58,450 bases of DNA from Clostridiaceae bacterium (GCA_910574345.1 CAJSZV010000028.1:1-58450), one strand, 5' to 3'. Counted from the first letter of the stretch, positions 8,503-17,504 are shown. The notes: generated by a model from the letters alone, not told the origin. Program-made: numbers and translations.

Positions 8503-9363
8503 TTAATTGTTCTTCAGTTTCGGGTCAAGGGCATCCCGAAGACCGTCGCCTACAATACTGAAACTCATAACAACTAATGTAATCGCAATACCCGGAACCA
8601 AAACTCCCATGGGATACGTACGCACAACCTCCCGCATGCCGGAAAGCATGGCTCCCCATTCCGCTTCCGGCGGTGTCACTCCAAGTCCTAAGAAGGACAG
8701 GGAGGAAGCTGTCAGAATAGCGCTTCCCAGGCTCAAGGTCACATTGACAATAATCTGAGACATGGCATTGGGAATAATGTGGGTAAAGATGATCCGCATA
8801 TCACTTTCCCCCATGGTATAACAGGCCTGCACATACTCGGAATTTTTCAGGCTGATGACACAGCCACGCACCATTCGGGTCAGTCCCGGTATGGTGAAAA
8901 TCGTAATGGCAATCACCGTATTGACGGAGCCTGCTCCCAGAATCGCCACGATGGCAATGGCAAGCAAAAGTCCGGGAAATGCCAGAAGCACATCCACAAA
9001 ACGGCTGATCACCGCGTCAACCCAGCCGCTGAAATATCCGGCACACACTCCAAGAAGAATTCCGATGGCAGCCCCTGAGAGAACTCCGGCAAAACTGATG
9101 GAAAGAGAGGTTCTGGCTCCATGTATCATGCGGGCAAGGGTATCACGGCCCAGATTATCTGTTCCTAAAGGATGCTCCAGGGTTATGGGACCGTATTTTT
9201 TCATAACACTCTGTTTTAACGGATCAACCGTCCACACCATGGGACCGAAGATTGCAATGAGCACAAAAAGGATCAGGATGACTGCTGCCAGAACAGAAAT
9301 CTTCCGGCGCATAAAACGGCGGAGAATGGGATGTTTTTCTAAAAATGTTTTTTCTTTCTTCAT
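8503..9363 (-). CDS. peptide ABC transporter permease (DppC type)
   Basis: Inner-membrane permease of 286 residues with the architecture of DppC/OppC/NikC: a cytoplasmic N-terminus rich in Lys/Arg, a first hydrophobic segment (VLAAVILILFVLIAIFG), a periplasmic-type loop with the family motif HPLGTDNLGRD, five further helices, and an EAA loop (YVQACYTMGESD...HIIPN). It pairs with the DppB-type permease encoded just upstream. ATG at 9363 follows GGAGG. Nine bp separate it from its upstream partner. Only the transport class can be stated; peptides are the usual cargo. Confidence 0.93.
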   Translation of the reverse strand: MKKEKTFLEKHPILRRFMRRKISVLAAVILILFVLIAIFGPMVWTVDPLKQSVMKKYGPITLEHPLGTDNLGRDTLARMIHGARTSLSISFAGVLSGAAIGILLGVCAGYFSGWVDAVISRFVDVLLAFPGLLLAIAIVAILGAGSVNTVIAITIFTIPGLTRMVRGCVISLKNSEYVQACYTMGESDMRIIFTHIIPNAMSQIIVNVTLSLGSAILTASSLSFLGLGVTPPEAEWGAMLSGMREVVRTYPMGVLVPGIAITLVVMSFSIVGDGLRDALDPKLKNN

Positions 9364-9372
9364 CTCTGCCTC

Positions 9373-10293
9373 CTAATCATATTTGACTCTGGGGTCAACG
9401 GCTGCATACAAAAGATCCACTGCCGTATTGACAACGACAAAGGTGAAAGCCAGCACCAGAATGGACCCCTGTACTGCCGGGTAATCTCTGTTTCCCACGG
9501 AATCCACCACAAACCGTCCGATTCCCGGAATGGAAAATACGGTCTCCACCAGGGTGGCACCTGCAAGAAGGCCGCCGAACCGCAGGCCCACTGCTGTCAG
9601 AATAGGAATGAGAGCGTTTTTAAACCCATGAAGATAAATAACAATATGCTCCGGTACGCCTCTTGCCCTTGATGTACGGATATAGTCCTGATGGATTACA
9701 TCCAGCATGGCGCTTCTGGTGGTCCTGGCGATGGAACCTACGGCCTGAGCACCCAGGGTAATGATGGGAAGCACTGCTCCCTTCCAGGAATCCATGCCTA
9801 TACTGGGAAACCATTTCAGCTGAAGACAAAAAATCAGCATTAAAATCAGGGCCAGGAAAAATGAGGGGGTAGAGACCGCCATAAGAGAGGTTACCGCTAT
9901 GATGTTATCTGCCATCCGGTTGCGGTGAACAGCCGCTATAATACCTAGAATAATTCCCACCAAAGCTCCGAACACCGTTCCGCCTATGGCTAAGATCAGC
10001 GTCTTTGGAAAACGCTTTGCCAGCTCCTTTACCACAGGCTCACCGGAAAAGATGGAAGTACCCAGGTCCCCCTTGAGAGCATTGCCCACAAAACGTATAT
10101 ACTGCTGAGGAAGAGGGTCGTTAAGCCCTAACCTCTCCCGCTCAAATTCCTTGGTGTCTTTCGGTACGTCAAACCCCAGCATCAGGTCTACCGGATCTCC
10201 CGGAATCATCCGGACCATAAGGAATACGATCAGGGAAAGAACCAGCATCATGGGGATCATCTGCAAAATCCGCCTCATAATATATTTCAACAT
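9373..10293 (-). CDS. peptide ABC transporter permease (DppB type)
   Basis: Inner-membrane permease of 306 residues, DppB/OppB/NikB family. Visible features are the N-terminal RRILQMIPMMLVLSLIVFLM helix, the family motif FLMVRMIPGDP, and an EAA loop (YIRTSRARGVPEHIVIYLHGFKNA spread over about residues 215-245). Six transmembrane helices are expected. ATG at 10293 follows AGGAG. It is separated from the binding-protein gene by 72 bp that contain a strong hairpin, an arrangement often used to lower expression of permeases relative to the binding protein. Confidence 0.93.
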   Translation of the reverse strand: MLKYIMRRILQMIPMMLVLSLIVFLMVRMIPGDPVDLMLGFDVPKDTKEFERERLGLNDPLPQQYIRFVGNALKGDLGTSIFSGEPVVKELAKRFPKTLILAIGGTVFGALVGIILGIIAAVHRNRMADNIIAVTSLMAVSTPSFFLALILMLIFCLQLKWFPSIGMDSWKGAVLPIITLGAQAVGSIARTTRSAMLDVIHQDYIRTSRARGVPEHIVIYLHGFKNALIPILTAVGLRFGGLLAGATLVETVFSIPGIGRFVVDSVGNRDYPAVQGSILVLAFTFVVVNTAVDLLYAAVDPRVKYD

Positions 10294-10315
10294 CAGAATC
10301 TCTCCTTTAAAGTTA

Positions 10316-10353
10316 AGCGGCAGGAATTCCTTTTATGGAACCTTCCTGCCGCT
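10316..10353 (-). terminator. intercistronic stem-loop after the peptide-binding protein gene
   Basis: AGCGGCAGGAA (10316-10326) pairs with TTCCTGCCGCT (10343-10353), and TTCC/GGAA extends the stem around a short loop. There is no good T run on the leftward transcript, so it is more likely a partial terminator or 3' mRNA stabiliser than a full stop. It would favour excess binding protein over permease. Confidence 0.65.
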
Positions 10354-10365
10354 CTGGGGTATCAA

Positions 10366-12018
10366 CTATTTCCTGCAGCGAAGATGCACTAAATCCATTG
10401 TGTTAGTTGGACTAACAGAAAAGTTTTCGATTTTATCAGAAAGTGCATATACATTTTTGCGCAAATTCATGTAGCATCCAAAGGGATCCTCATAGAACAA
10501 AATTCTGGCAATCTCTTCATAGCATGCATTCCGTTCCTTTTCATCCATGGTGACGGAACCTTTCTCCAGCAATTCGTCTACCTGTGAATTAGAATAGAAA
10601 CCATAGTTGTTGATATTGGTATCCGCTGTGTGGATAATGCGGTAGAGTAAAGTATCTGCATCGGCATCACCGCCGGAACCCATAATAAACATATCCCATC
10701 CAAACTGGCTGTTGAACTCTTCGGGAGTAAATCCTCCCCATGCAGAGCTGAATACGGCTTTCTCCACTACTTCCAAAGTAACATTAATGCCTGCTTCCTT
10801 TAACTGTTCTACCAGAATCTCTCCCATCTCCACGCCGCGGTTATATACAGCAGTGGTCATAATGGTCATATCGAATCCGTCGGCATATCCGGCCTCAGCC
10901 AGAAGTGCTTTCGCTTTCTCCACATCATAGGGCAGAACGCCTACAGATGTATAACCAGCTACGGAAGGAGCCATAACAGAATCTATAGGCTTTTCTCCAA
11001 GTCCGCTGTACAGGTAATCACAGATGGTATCCCGGTCAATGGCATAGCAGATTGCCAGACGTACCTTGGGATCCTGAAGAGGAAGGTTGTCGGACTTACA
11101 GTTAAACTGGAATAAATGACATCCGTTTCCGTCTGTTTTACTTACACTGATGCCGTCAATCCCATCAAGACGCACCGCGTCGTCTGGTGATACACCGTCT
11201 GCAATGTCCGCCTGCCCTGTTTCGATGGCTATGGCTCTGGAAGTCTGTTCTGACACAATCTTCATGACAATCTTTTCTGTTTGAGCTACATCGCCATAAT
11301 AATCATCAAACCTTTCAAAAACCATTTCCTCTCCCTTTGTCCAGCCGCCGCATTTAAAGGGACCGCATCCGTCTACGCTTTCTGCTGTACTTCCAAGATC
11401 CGTTCCGTATTTTTCGATATATTCCGGATTCAGCACAGCCGTCTGATGTTTTGCAAAAGACTGGAGGAAGAAAGATTTGGGCTCTGCCAGAGTAACTACA
11501 AAGGTGTAATCATCCGCAGCCTTTGCTGACTCAATGTAGCTGTAATTAGTTGTATAACGAACCGGATTTTCTTTGTCCAGAAGACGGTCAAAAGTAGCTT
11601 CTACATCATGGGCGGTACAGTGGCGTCCTGAATGGAAATACACGTCTTCTCTCAAATGGAAGGTCCACACCATCTTGTCGTCACTGGACTCATAGCTCTC
11701 AGCAATTTTGCACACAATGTTGTTATCACTGTCAAATCCCAAAAGTCCGTCATAATACTGAGGAATTACCTTGGAATTGGAAACATTCATCTGCGGGTCA
11801 AGATAATCCTGATCATTGCCGATTACCCATGTAATGGTGTCTTTATACTCTCCGTCTCCCCCTGCGCCCTGAGAAGCATCCTGAGTCTGGGAGCCTGATT
11901 CTGGGGCCTGGGTTGAACCTGCGCCGCCCTGCCCGCTGTCTGACTGCCCTGAACCGCAGCCTGCTGCCATGGATAAGGTCAAAACAAGAGCCATAGCCAT
12001 ACAAATTTTCTTTTTCAT
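10366..12018 (-). CDS. peptide-binding lipoprotein of ABC transporter (SBP family 5)
   Basis: The extracellular solute receptor of the importer, 550 residues. A lipoprotein signal peptide ends in MAAGC with C21 as the lipidated residue, followed by a low-complexity Ser/Gly/Gln linker to about residue 50. The mature part matches the SBP_bac_5 family (DppA/OppA-like): ITWVIGNDQDYLDPQMN, the internal AEATFDRLLD-type segment, GCGPFKCGGWTKGEEMVFERFDDY and late VRLAICYAIDRDTI. It delivers peptides or similar molecules to the DppBC channel. ATG at 12018 follows GGAGG. It lies 12 bp after the first operon gene. Which ligand it binds cannot be told from sequence. Confidence 0.92.
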   Translation of the reverse strand: MKKKICMAMALVLTLSMAAGCGSGQSDSGQGGAGSTQAPESGSQTQDASQGAGGDGEYKDTITWVIGNDQDYLDPQMNVSNSKVIPQYYDGLLGFDSDNNIVCKIAESYESSDDKMVWTFHLREDVYFHSGRHCTAHDVEATFDRLLDKENPVRYTTNYSYIESAKAADDYTFVVTLAEPKSFFLQSFAKHQTAVLNPEYIEKYGTDLGSTAESVDGCGPFKCGGWTKGEEMVFERFDDYYGDVAQTEKIVMKIVSEQTSRAIAIETGQADIADGVSPDDAVRLDGIDGISVSKTDGNGCHLFQFNCKSDNLPLQDPKVRLAICYAIDRDTICDYLYSGLGEKPIDSVMAPSVAGYTSVGVLPYDVEKAKALLAEAGYADGFDMTIMTTAVYNRGVEMGEILVEQLKEAGINVTLEVVEKAVFSSAWGGFTPEEFNSQFGWDMFIMGSGGDADADTLLYRIIHTADTNINNYGFYSNSQVDELLEKGSVTMDEKERNACYEEIARILFYEDPFGCYMNLRKNVYALSDKIENFSVSPTNTMDLVHLRCRK

Positions 12019-12030
12019 AAATTATACCTC

Positions 12031-12783
12031 CTACTCTTCAGGTACTATATAATCAATTCCCAGTTCGTCAAGCTGCCCCATAGACTGCTTTACTGCGAAA
12101 AGATTGCGGTTGTCCCGGCTCTCAGCAAGTTCTTTGAAAAGCGCCGTTGCCTTCTCTGTCTGTCCTTCATAATACAGATAATTGGCAAGTCCGAAGGTGA
12201 GCATCTGCTCATAGATTCGGGGCCGTTCCGGATTCTTGATTTCTTTCATGCGCTCTTCCACAAAATTTTCCGGTTTATAATATCCCTTATAAAGCAGGGT
12301 GCGGGCCAGGTAATCCCCGTCCTCCGTAGGCATATCGGGAGTGATGCACTCCAGCGCCTTTTGGGCTTCCTCCTTTTGCCCCAGCTTCATGCAGGTCATC
12401 CAGTACCAGTCAACTGCTGCAGGAAGCGCGTTGATTCCATATTTTTTCATGTTCACATGTGATTTTCCCATGGCTGCTTTGGCCTCCTCATACATCCCGG
12501 ACAAATAGGAGGCAACTCCCAGATAATACCAGCATTCCCAGTCTTCCGGATTAATCATAGCCGCCAGCTTTAAATCGCTTGCAGACTGGGTATACATCTC
12601 ACGGCCAATATACTTGCGGCCTCTCCAGAAGCGCATCAGGGAGTCAAAGGGATTGTAAACCAGTCCTTTTGAAAAAATCTCCACAGCCTCGTCCACACGG
12701 TTTTCGTCCAGCAGCCACAATCCATATTCCCGATGGAGATTGGGATTATAAGGATCGTTTTTCAGCTTTTCTTCAAAATTCAT
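12031..12783 (-). CDS. TPR-repeat protein, operon paralogue D (first gene)
   Basis: A 250-residue soluble TPR-like protein that opens the operon. It shares with paralogues A-C the ordered signature YNPFDSLMRFWRGR, INPEDWECWYYLGVASYLSGMY, AVDWYWMTCMKLGQ, a DMP..DGD motif, TLLYKGYYKPENF and FGLANYLYYEGQ. No signal peptide or catalytic motif is visible. Having one paralogue before the transporter genes and three after the Rid gene argues that the TPR proteins belong to the system and were not simply captured next to it. ATG at 12783 follows AAGGAG. A near-consensus promoter lies about 80 bp upstream. Confidence 0.85.
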   Translation of the reverse strand: MNFEEKLKNDPYNPNLHREYGLWLLDENRVDEAVEIFSKGLVYNPFDSLMRFWRGRKYIGREMYTQSASDLKLAAMINPEDWECWYYLGVASYLSGMYEEAKAAMGKSHVNMKKYGINALPAAVDWYWMTCMKLGQKEEAQKALECITPDMPTEDGDYLARTLLYKGYYKPENFVEERMKEIKNPERPRIYEQMLTFGLANYLYYEGQTEKATALFKELAESRDNRNLFAVKQSMGQLDELGIDYIVPEE

Positions 12784-12861
12784 TGTATCTCTCCTTCCGC
12801 CTGGTGTGTGTCTTCCAGTTACAAAAACCGCTCATGCACGTCAGGACTTTAAATTTTTATG

Positions 12862-12890
12862 ATTATAACAATTTAATCAACTAAAGTCAA
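12862..12890 (-). promoter_or_regulatory. sigma-A promoter of the TPR/peptide-transport operon
   Basis: Read leftward, -35 TTGACT (12885-12890) and -10 TATAAT (12862-12867) are separated by exactly 17 bp. It points into the first TPR gene, whose ATG is about 80 bp further on. This is one of the best promoter matches in the window. Confidence 0.8.
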
Positions 12891-13118
12891 ATGCACTTTG
12901 ACCGTTTTGAGAGAAATTTCTGGCTATTTATCACATAATATCGGAATATAAACTAGCCATTTTTTGATATTTATAAACCAGTATTCCCTTTCTAGGATTA
13001 AATATTGTATGTTTTTCGGAATTTATAGAGATATATAAGAATTTTTATAATAGTCAATTTTTGTTATTCAATTCGTCGATTTTTGAGTTGTTTTCTGTAA
13101 TCGAAAACCTCTCTCGTC

Positions 13119-13147
13119 TTGACACCGGTCTTAAATGATTTTATAAT
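13119..13147 (+). promoter_or_regulatory. sigma-A promoter of the AraC-type regulator gene
   Basis: -35 TTGACA (13119-13124) and -10 TATAAT (13142-13147) both match the consensus fully, with a 17-bp spacer. The regulator ATG at 13224 lies about 70 bp beyond the expected transcription start. Confidence 0.85.
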
Positions 13148-13223
13148 AAAGAATTATATATGAAAATTCTGAAACACCAAGAAAATTTGCAATACATTGG
13201 CAGACGCGCCAGGAGCTTTGAAC

Positions 13224-14072
13224 ATGAGTAAAAATCCCAGTATCCTTTCTGACGGGTATATCTTCGGCCTGATTGAGAATCTATACTATATCCCTCATCT
13301 TCACAAAGGGATTGAGGGTGTATATGTGCGCCATGGTTCCATTGTCGCCACTCTGGATGGGAAAAACTATACGCTCCAGGAAGGTGATTTCTGCCTGATT
13401 ATGCCCTTCTGCTGCCACAGCTTTCAGACTCCCCGATATTCGGAGGTTCTGGGGTTCAGCATTATCTCTGATGATGTCCTTCTTACCAACCGCTATTTTT
13501 CAGGAAAATATAAACTGATCAATCCCGTATATCGCGATGGACAATACCCTCCGCCCGTATTCCAATTACTGAACCTGCTGACAGACGCAGAGACAGAAGA
13601 CGGGATGTTGGTTCATATCGGTCTTCTTCATGCTGTCATCGGCTACCTTTTTGACACCAACCCGCCCAAAGCCGTTGAAAAATCAGAATTAACCCAGGCG
13701 GAACAGATACTTTTCTATCTCCACGAAAACTATCAAAAGCCTATTACCCTGACGGGAGCGGCGGAAAGCCTGAATATGTCGCAATTCAAGCTTTCCCGCA
13801 TCTGCAGCCAGGAAATAGGCATTCATTTTCATACATATTTAAAGTCCATGCGCATATCTTCTTCCAAAACCAAACTTGCTTTTACAGATTATAATATCAG
13901 CGACATCGCCTCTCTCTGCGGTTTTGAAAGCCTGCGCACTTTTAACCGGGCATTCCAGGAAGAAACCGGGATCACCCCCAGGGAGTACCGAAAAAATCAT
14001 AAAAATAAACTGTCCATGGATGTGCGGACTTCCCAGCCTACCAAGAGAAACTTTACCCATGTGATGACTTGA
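13224..14072 (+). CDS. AraC-family transcriptional regulator
   Basis: A 282-residue regulator with an N-terminal cupin-type sensing domain (IPHLHKGIEGVYVRHGSIVATLDGK spread over about residues 20-50, then EGDFCLIMPFCCHSF) and a C-terminal double helix-turn-helix (about residues 165-265; LTGAAESLNMSQFKLSRIC and ISDIASLCGFESLRTFNRAF, ending GITPREYRK). It probably controls the divergent peptide-transport/TPR operon, whose regulatory region it shares. ATG at 13224 was chosen because AGGAG lies eight bases upstream; the longer frame starts from TTG at 13197 with no site. It converges on the lyase gene, with only 29 bp between the stops. Confidence 0.9.
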   Translation: MSKNPSILSDGYIFGLIENLYYIPHLHKGIEGVYVRHGSIVATLDGKNYTLQEGDFCLIMPFCCHSFQTPRYSEVLGFSIISDDVLLTNRYFSGKYKLINPVYRDGQYPPPVFQLLNLLTDAETEDGMLVHIGLLHAVIGYLFDTNPPKAVEKSELTQAEQILFYLHENYQKPITLTGAAESLNMSQFKLSRICSQEIGIHFHTYLKSMRISSSKTKLAFTDYNISDIASLCGFESLRTFNRAFQEETGITPREYRKNHKNKLSMDVRTSQPTKRNFTHVMT

Positions 14073-14101
14073 TTTTATATGTCCGTTTCCATTTCAGGCT
14101 T

Positions 14102-16117
14102 TTACCACTGCAAAACCGTCATGGATTCCGGCTTCTTATTCAGATCGCACACCATGGTTCTGCCAAGGCCGTATACTCCCTCAATGCCGTTATAGTCAAC
14201 GCCGTTGCCCACTTCATGATGCAAAAATACGACTCCGGTTTTTCGTTTTCCAACCTGGATGATATATCCTTCTGCATCCTGGGGGCTCATTGCCTGGCCG
14301 CTGACAGCGTTAAGAACCGGCTCCGGGGTAATTTCCACGGTCCCGCCCTCTTGACGGCTTACCAAAATAGTAGTCAGAGTCTTTGTGTCTTTTTGGCTGA
14401 CGCTTAAAGATACGGTCTCTTCCAGCTGGTTGTAATGCCTGGAGATCATTGCTGTATCTTTCTCCATGGAGGCAGCTTTTCCTTCGGAAAATGACTGCAT
14501 CACAAAACTGGTTTTATTCCCTTTTCCCTCCGCCCTATTTTCTGTCGCCGACAGACGGATGGTCTCTCCAAAATGGAACATCTGAACGATTTCACCGGTT
14601 ACATTTCCAAAAAAAGTATCACTGACAGCCAGAATATCAAAATCTACCGCTACAATACGCCGCCGCACCACAATTCCCTGAGCCTCATATCCTCCGTGAG
14701 CTCCCTCGATAAACAAATACCCATCCTTTTTGCACACCTGGTTGGGATAGCATTGAGGAAGTCCGTAATACGTCCAGGTATCTTTACTCTCTGCGTATTC
14801 CTGTCCTTTTATCATAGGCACATTGTGGGCCCTGGCCTTTTTTAGCTCATATCTTTCAGCTGTATCCGTGTAGGTATAGCGCCCGCTGTCGGTCAGCACT
14901 TCTTCCCCGTTCAGCCACAATCCGATATGCAGCTTATCCTGATGTCCATGACCTCCGCCTAATGGCCCGTTTATAAAATACAGCCATCCGGCATTTTCTT
15001 CCCAGCTGCTGCGTATTACAACCTGCCCCGATTGGGGAAACTCCATAAGGCCTGCTTTCAGCTCTCCTGCCTCTAAGTTTTGATACTCTTCAAATCCCTG
15101 AGAACCGAACATCCAGATACTCTCATAATCCAGGTGCCTGAAGGCTCCTGCCTTTAAACGGCTGTTTTTGAGGATCAGCGCTGCCTGACTCAAAAGGTCT
15201 CTCACATCCGTATCATCGGAATCTCCTGTCATGGGCTGGCGTCCTGCCGGGTTTTTCAGTCCCAAAGTCCCAAAGGCCATGTTCTCAATGATTCCAAGCT
15301 CTTCTTTTGTAAAGGGTGAATCATTCCAGATATCCCCAATCCTCAGTACCTCCAGGTAAGCCATAAAAACTTCATTGTGGTACATAGTGGAAGCTTCCCA
15401 GTGCATCCCGTCATCCATAACCTGGGTATGGAGACCATTCTTTAAGTACCGCTGTGCATTCTCCACATACGCCTCATTCTCCAGAATAAAGCCCAGGAGG
15501 TAAAGTCCTGTATATTCCATGATACCCCAATTGCTCTTTTTGGAAAACCCTGTATTGGGATTCTCATACAGTCTTTTTGCGTGAACCTCAAGTCCTTCCA
15601 AAAACCTGGCTGCCACATCCTCTGTCACTGCCGGACTGTCCGCGCACAGAGCCATGGCACGAACCCAATAGTCCGCCCGAAGTCCCGCCTCCAGGGTACG
15701 CCAGGTAAGCTTTGCGCTTTCATCAGTCCATGGTACGTTCTGAACCCAGTCCTGAATCTGATATGCAAGTTCTTTGACATAGACTTCGTCACCGGTCAGG
15801 CCATATGCCTGCCCTAAACAGATCCAATAGCGGTGGCGGTTCATCTGATATGCAAACTCCGGATCATCATGGAGGGTGTAATTCCAGTCAATTTTTTCCG
15901 AAAAATGTACCGGCTCCTGAGTCTGTTCCATATCCCATGGAAGCTGAAATAAAAATGTATGTTCCAATACTTCGTCCGCCGTTTTCATTGTCCGTCGGCA
16001 GTCGTCCGGCCAATATTCACGGCACAATCGGGCGCACTGCTCTTTCACAGCTGCCCCTGCCGCCATTTTTTCCTTGAAACGGTTCCATTGCCTTCTCTGT
16101 CTCTCATTCAATGCCAT
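14102..16117 (-). CDS. heparinase II/III-like polysaccharide lyase, cytoplasmic
   Basis: A 671-residue lyase-like protein: an N-terminal alpha/alpha toroid (about 1-340) followed by a heparinase II/III-like beta-sandwich domain. Likely active-site residues, by analogy with PL12-type lyases, are N196 in KKSNWG, Y246/H247 in STMYHNE, and the HGHQDKLH cluster at 390-397 preceding DSGRYTY. Such enzymes cleave uronic-acid-containing polysaccharides (heparan, chondroitin, hyaluronan, alginate or exopolysaccharides) by beta-elimination. No signal peptide is present, so it should act inside the cell on imported oligomers. The ATG at 16117 lies inside the end of the sulfatase gene (14-bp overlap) behind AAGGAG, implying translational coupling. 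The exact substrate cannot be read off, but the sulfatase and GH88 neighbours favour a sulfated glycosaminoglycan. Confidence 0.88.
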   Translation of the reverse strand: MALNERQRRQWNRFKEKMAAGAAVKEQCARLCREYWPDDCRRTMKTADEVLEHTFLFQLPWDMEQTQEPVHFSEKIDWNYTLHDDPEFAYQMNRHRYWICLGQAYGLTGDEVYVKELAYQIQDWVQNVPWTDESAKLTWRTLEAGLRADYWVRAMALCADSPAVTEDVAARFLEGLEVHAKRLYENPNTGFSKKSNWGIMEYTGLYLLGFILENEAYVENAQRYLKNGLHTQVMDDGMHWEASTMYHNEVFMAYLEVLRIGDIWNDSPFTKEELGIIENMAFGTLGLKNPAGRQPMTGDSDDTDVRDLLSQAALILKNSRLKAGAFRHLDYESIWMFGSQGFEEYQNLEAGELKAGLMEFPQSGQVVIRSSWEENAGWLYFINGPLGGGHGHQDKLHIGLWLNGEEVLTDSGRYTYTDTAERYELKKARAHNVPMIKGQEYAESKDTWTYYGLPQCYPNQVCKKDGYLFIEGAHGGYEAQGIVVRRRIVAVDFDILAVSDTFFGNVTGEIVQMFHFGETIRLSATENRAEGKGNKTSFVMQSFSEGKAASMEKDTAMISRHYNQLEETVSLSVSQKDTKTLTTILVSRQEGGTVEITPEPVLNAVSGQAMSPQDAEGYIIQVGKRKTGVVFLHHEVGNGVDYNGIEGVYGLGRTMVCDLNKKPESMTVLQW

Positions 16118-17504
16118 CTCGCTCCTTCTCCCATAAAAACGGGTCGTCCAGCATAGCTAAATATTCTTTCAGCAGCCTCCTGAATTCTAATATTTCAGGT
16201 TCTTCACAATCTCTCTCTATCACCTGAGGATGAATCTGCCATGGGTCGTGAATATCATCATACAGGTATTCTTTCTGTTTTTCCCCAGGCATATAGCCGT
16301 TGGTTATGACATAAGTGTATTCCGGCGTCTTTATCCCTCTCCATCCAAATGCCTTATGAGTCATGCCCAGTTTTGCAAATGCAGAGACGCTTTCCGCAGA
16401 TCCGGGATAAGAACAGAGAAACATATAATCCGGCGACTCTTCTTCTTTTCCCAATACGGAAGCGGCATGGCTGATTCCTTCACAGGTGTCCGGTACGGGA
16501 AGTCCAAGAAGTTCAAGAAGAGTAGGCATATGATCAGGGCTGGCAAATACCGTGCTGCATTTTCCCGGACAGATCCGATTTTTCTGTCTCATCACCAAAG
16601 GGATATGTATGGACTCTTCATACCACACATTCTTGCTCATAAGTCCGTGAGACCCCAGCATCTCTCCATGGTCCGCCGATAAAACAACCAGGGTGTTTTC
16701 TTCCATGTTGTTTTCTCTCAGATAACTTAAGATCCGGCCAAACTGTTCGTCAATTCCGTAGACAGCTGCAAAATACTGTCTGGCGATGACTTCCATCTCA
16801 GGCGTTCTCTTTTCCTCCGGCACATTGGGACGCCACTTGATCTCAAGATCCTTAAACTTCTCATAATAAGGTTCCGGAACCAGCTCATAGGGAAGATGAG
16901 GAGGATTATAAGACACAAAAAGGGCAAAGGGGCACTCTCCATCCTTATGATCTCCCAGGTATTCCAAAGCTTTGTCCGTCTCGTACTGCGCCGACCATTT
17001 TCCCGGACAGATCTGCTCCGGGGAATCCGCCCAATAATGGGGGTTTAAGTGATCGTCGCAGGCTCCATAGGACAGCCAATACTCAAAACCCTGCCTCCGC
17101 TCTCCCGGAGGCGTATAGGCATCCCAGTTCTCTGCGCCTGACTTAGGATGAGAGGTAAAATTCTGCTCCGGCGAATCCAGATGCCATTTTCCGATATAAC
17201 CGGTGTGAAATCCTTCGTCCTGCAGCACATTGCCGATGCAGGTTTCCTGAGGCTTTAACATGATCTTCTCTTCCAGACCGATTTTGCAGTTGGTCCACAG
17301 ACCCACAGAAAACGGATACTTTCCTGTCATCAGACTGCCCCGATGGGGCGTGCATAAGGGGAAGGTACTGTATGCATTGTCAAAGCAAAGACTTTCCCGG
17401 ACAAAACCGTCCATATTAGGGGTAATCACCTGATCTTCCCGGTTGCAGGCCATGGCATGATAGCGCCATTGGTCAGCGAAGATATAGATTAAGTTTGGTT
17501 TCAT
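16104..17504 (-). CDS. Cys-type sulfatase (sulfatase family S1), cytoplasmic
   Basis: A 466-residue arylsulfatase-family enzyme that removes sulfate esters from sugars. The N-terminus KPNLIYIFADQWR carries the first metal ligands, and the maturation motif is C51-T-P-H-R55 within LCTPHRGSLMTGKYP, where the cysteine is converted to formylglycine. Later family motifs are GYIGKWHLDS and LSADHGEMLGSHG. Being Cys-type in an anaerobe, it needs an anaerobic sulfatase-maturating radical-SAM enzyme (anSME), which is not in this window. There is no signal peptide. It lies between GH88 and the lyase and should desulfate imported glycosaminoglycan fragments. ATG at 17504 follows AAGGA. Confidence 0.92.
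   Translation of the reverse strand: MKPNLIYIFADQWRYHAMACNREDQVITPNMDGFVRESLCFDNAYSTFPLCTPHRGSLMTGKYPFSVGLWTNCKIGLEEKIMLKPQETCIGNVLQDEGFHTGYIGKWHLDSPEQNFTSHPKSGAENWDAYTPPGERRQGFEYWLSYGACDDHLNPHYWADSPEQICPGKWSAQYETDKALEYLGDHKDGECPFALFVSYNPPHLPYELVPEPYYEKFKDLEIKWRPNVPEEKRTPEMEVIARQYFAAVYGIDEQFGRILSYLRENNMEENTLVVLSADHGEMLGSHGLMSKNVWYEESIHIPLVMRQKNRICPGKCSTVFASPDHMPTLLELLGLPVPDTCEGISHAASVLGKEEESPDYMFLCSYPGSAESVSAFAKLGMTHKAFGWRGIKTPEYTYVITNGYMPGEKQKEYLYDDIHDPWQIHPQVIERDCEEPEILEFRRLLKEYLAMLDDPFLWEKERDGIE

Larger units (their letters stand above)
12784..13223. other. shared divergent regulatory region
   Basis: This 440-bp gene-free region separates the leftward TPR/peptide-transport operon from the rightward AraC-type regulator. 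It is AT-rich and carries one strong promoter on each side (see separate entries). Between them lie an inverted pair TGGCTA/TAGCCA (about 12923 and 12954) and other partial repeats that could be binding sites for the regulator; none is strong enough to call. Confidence 0.6.
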
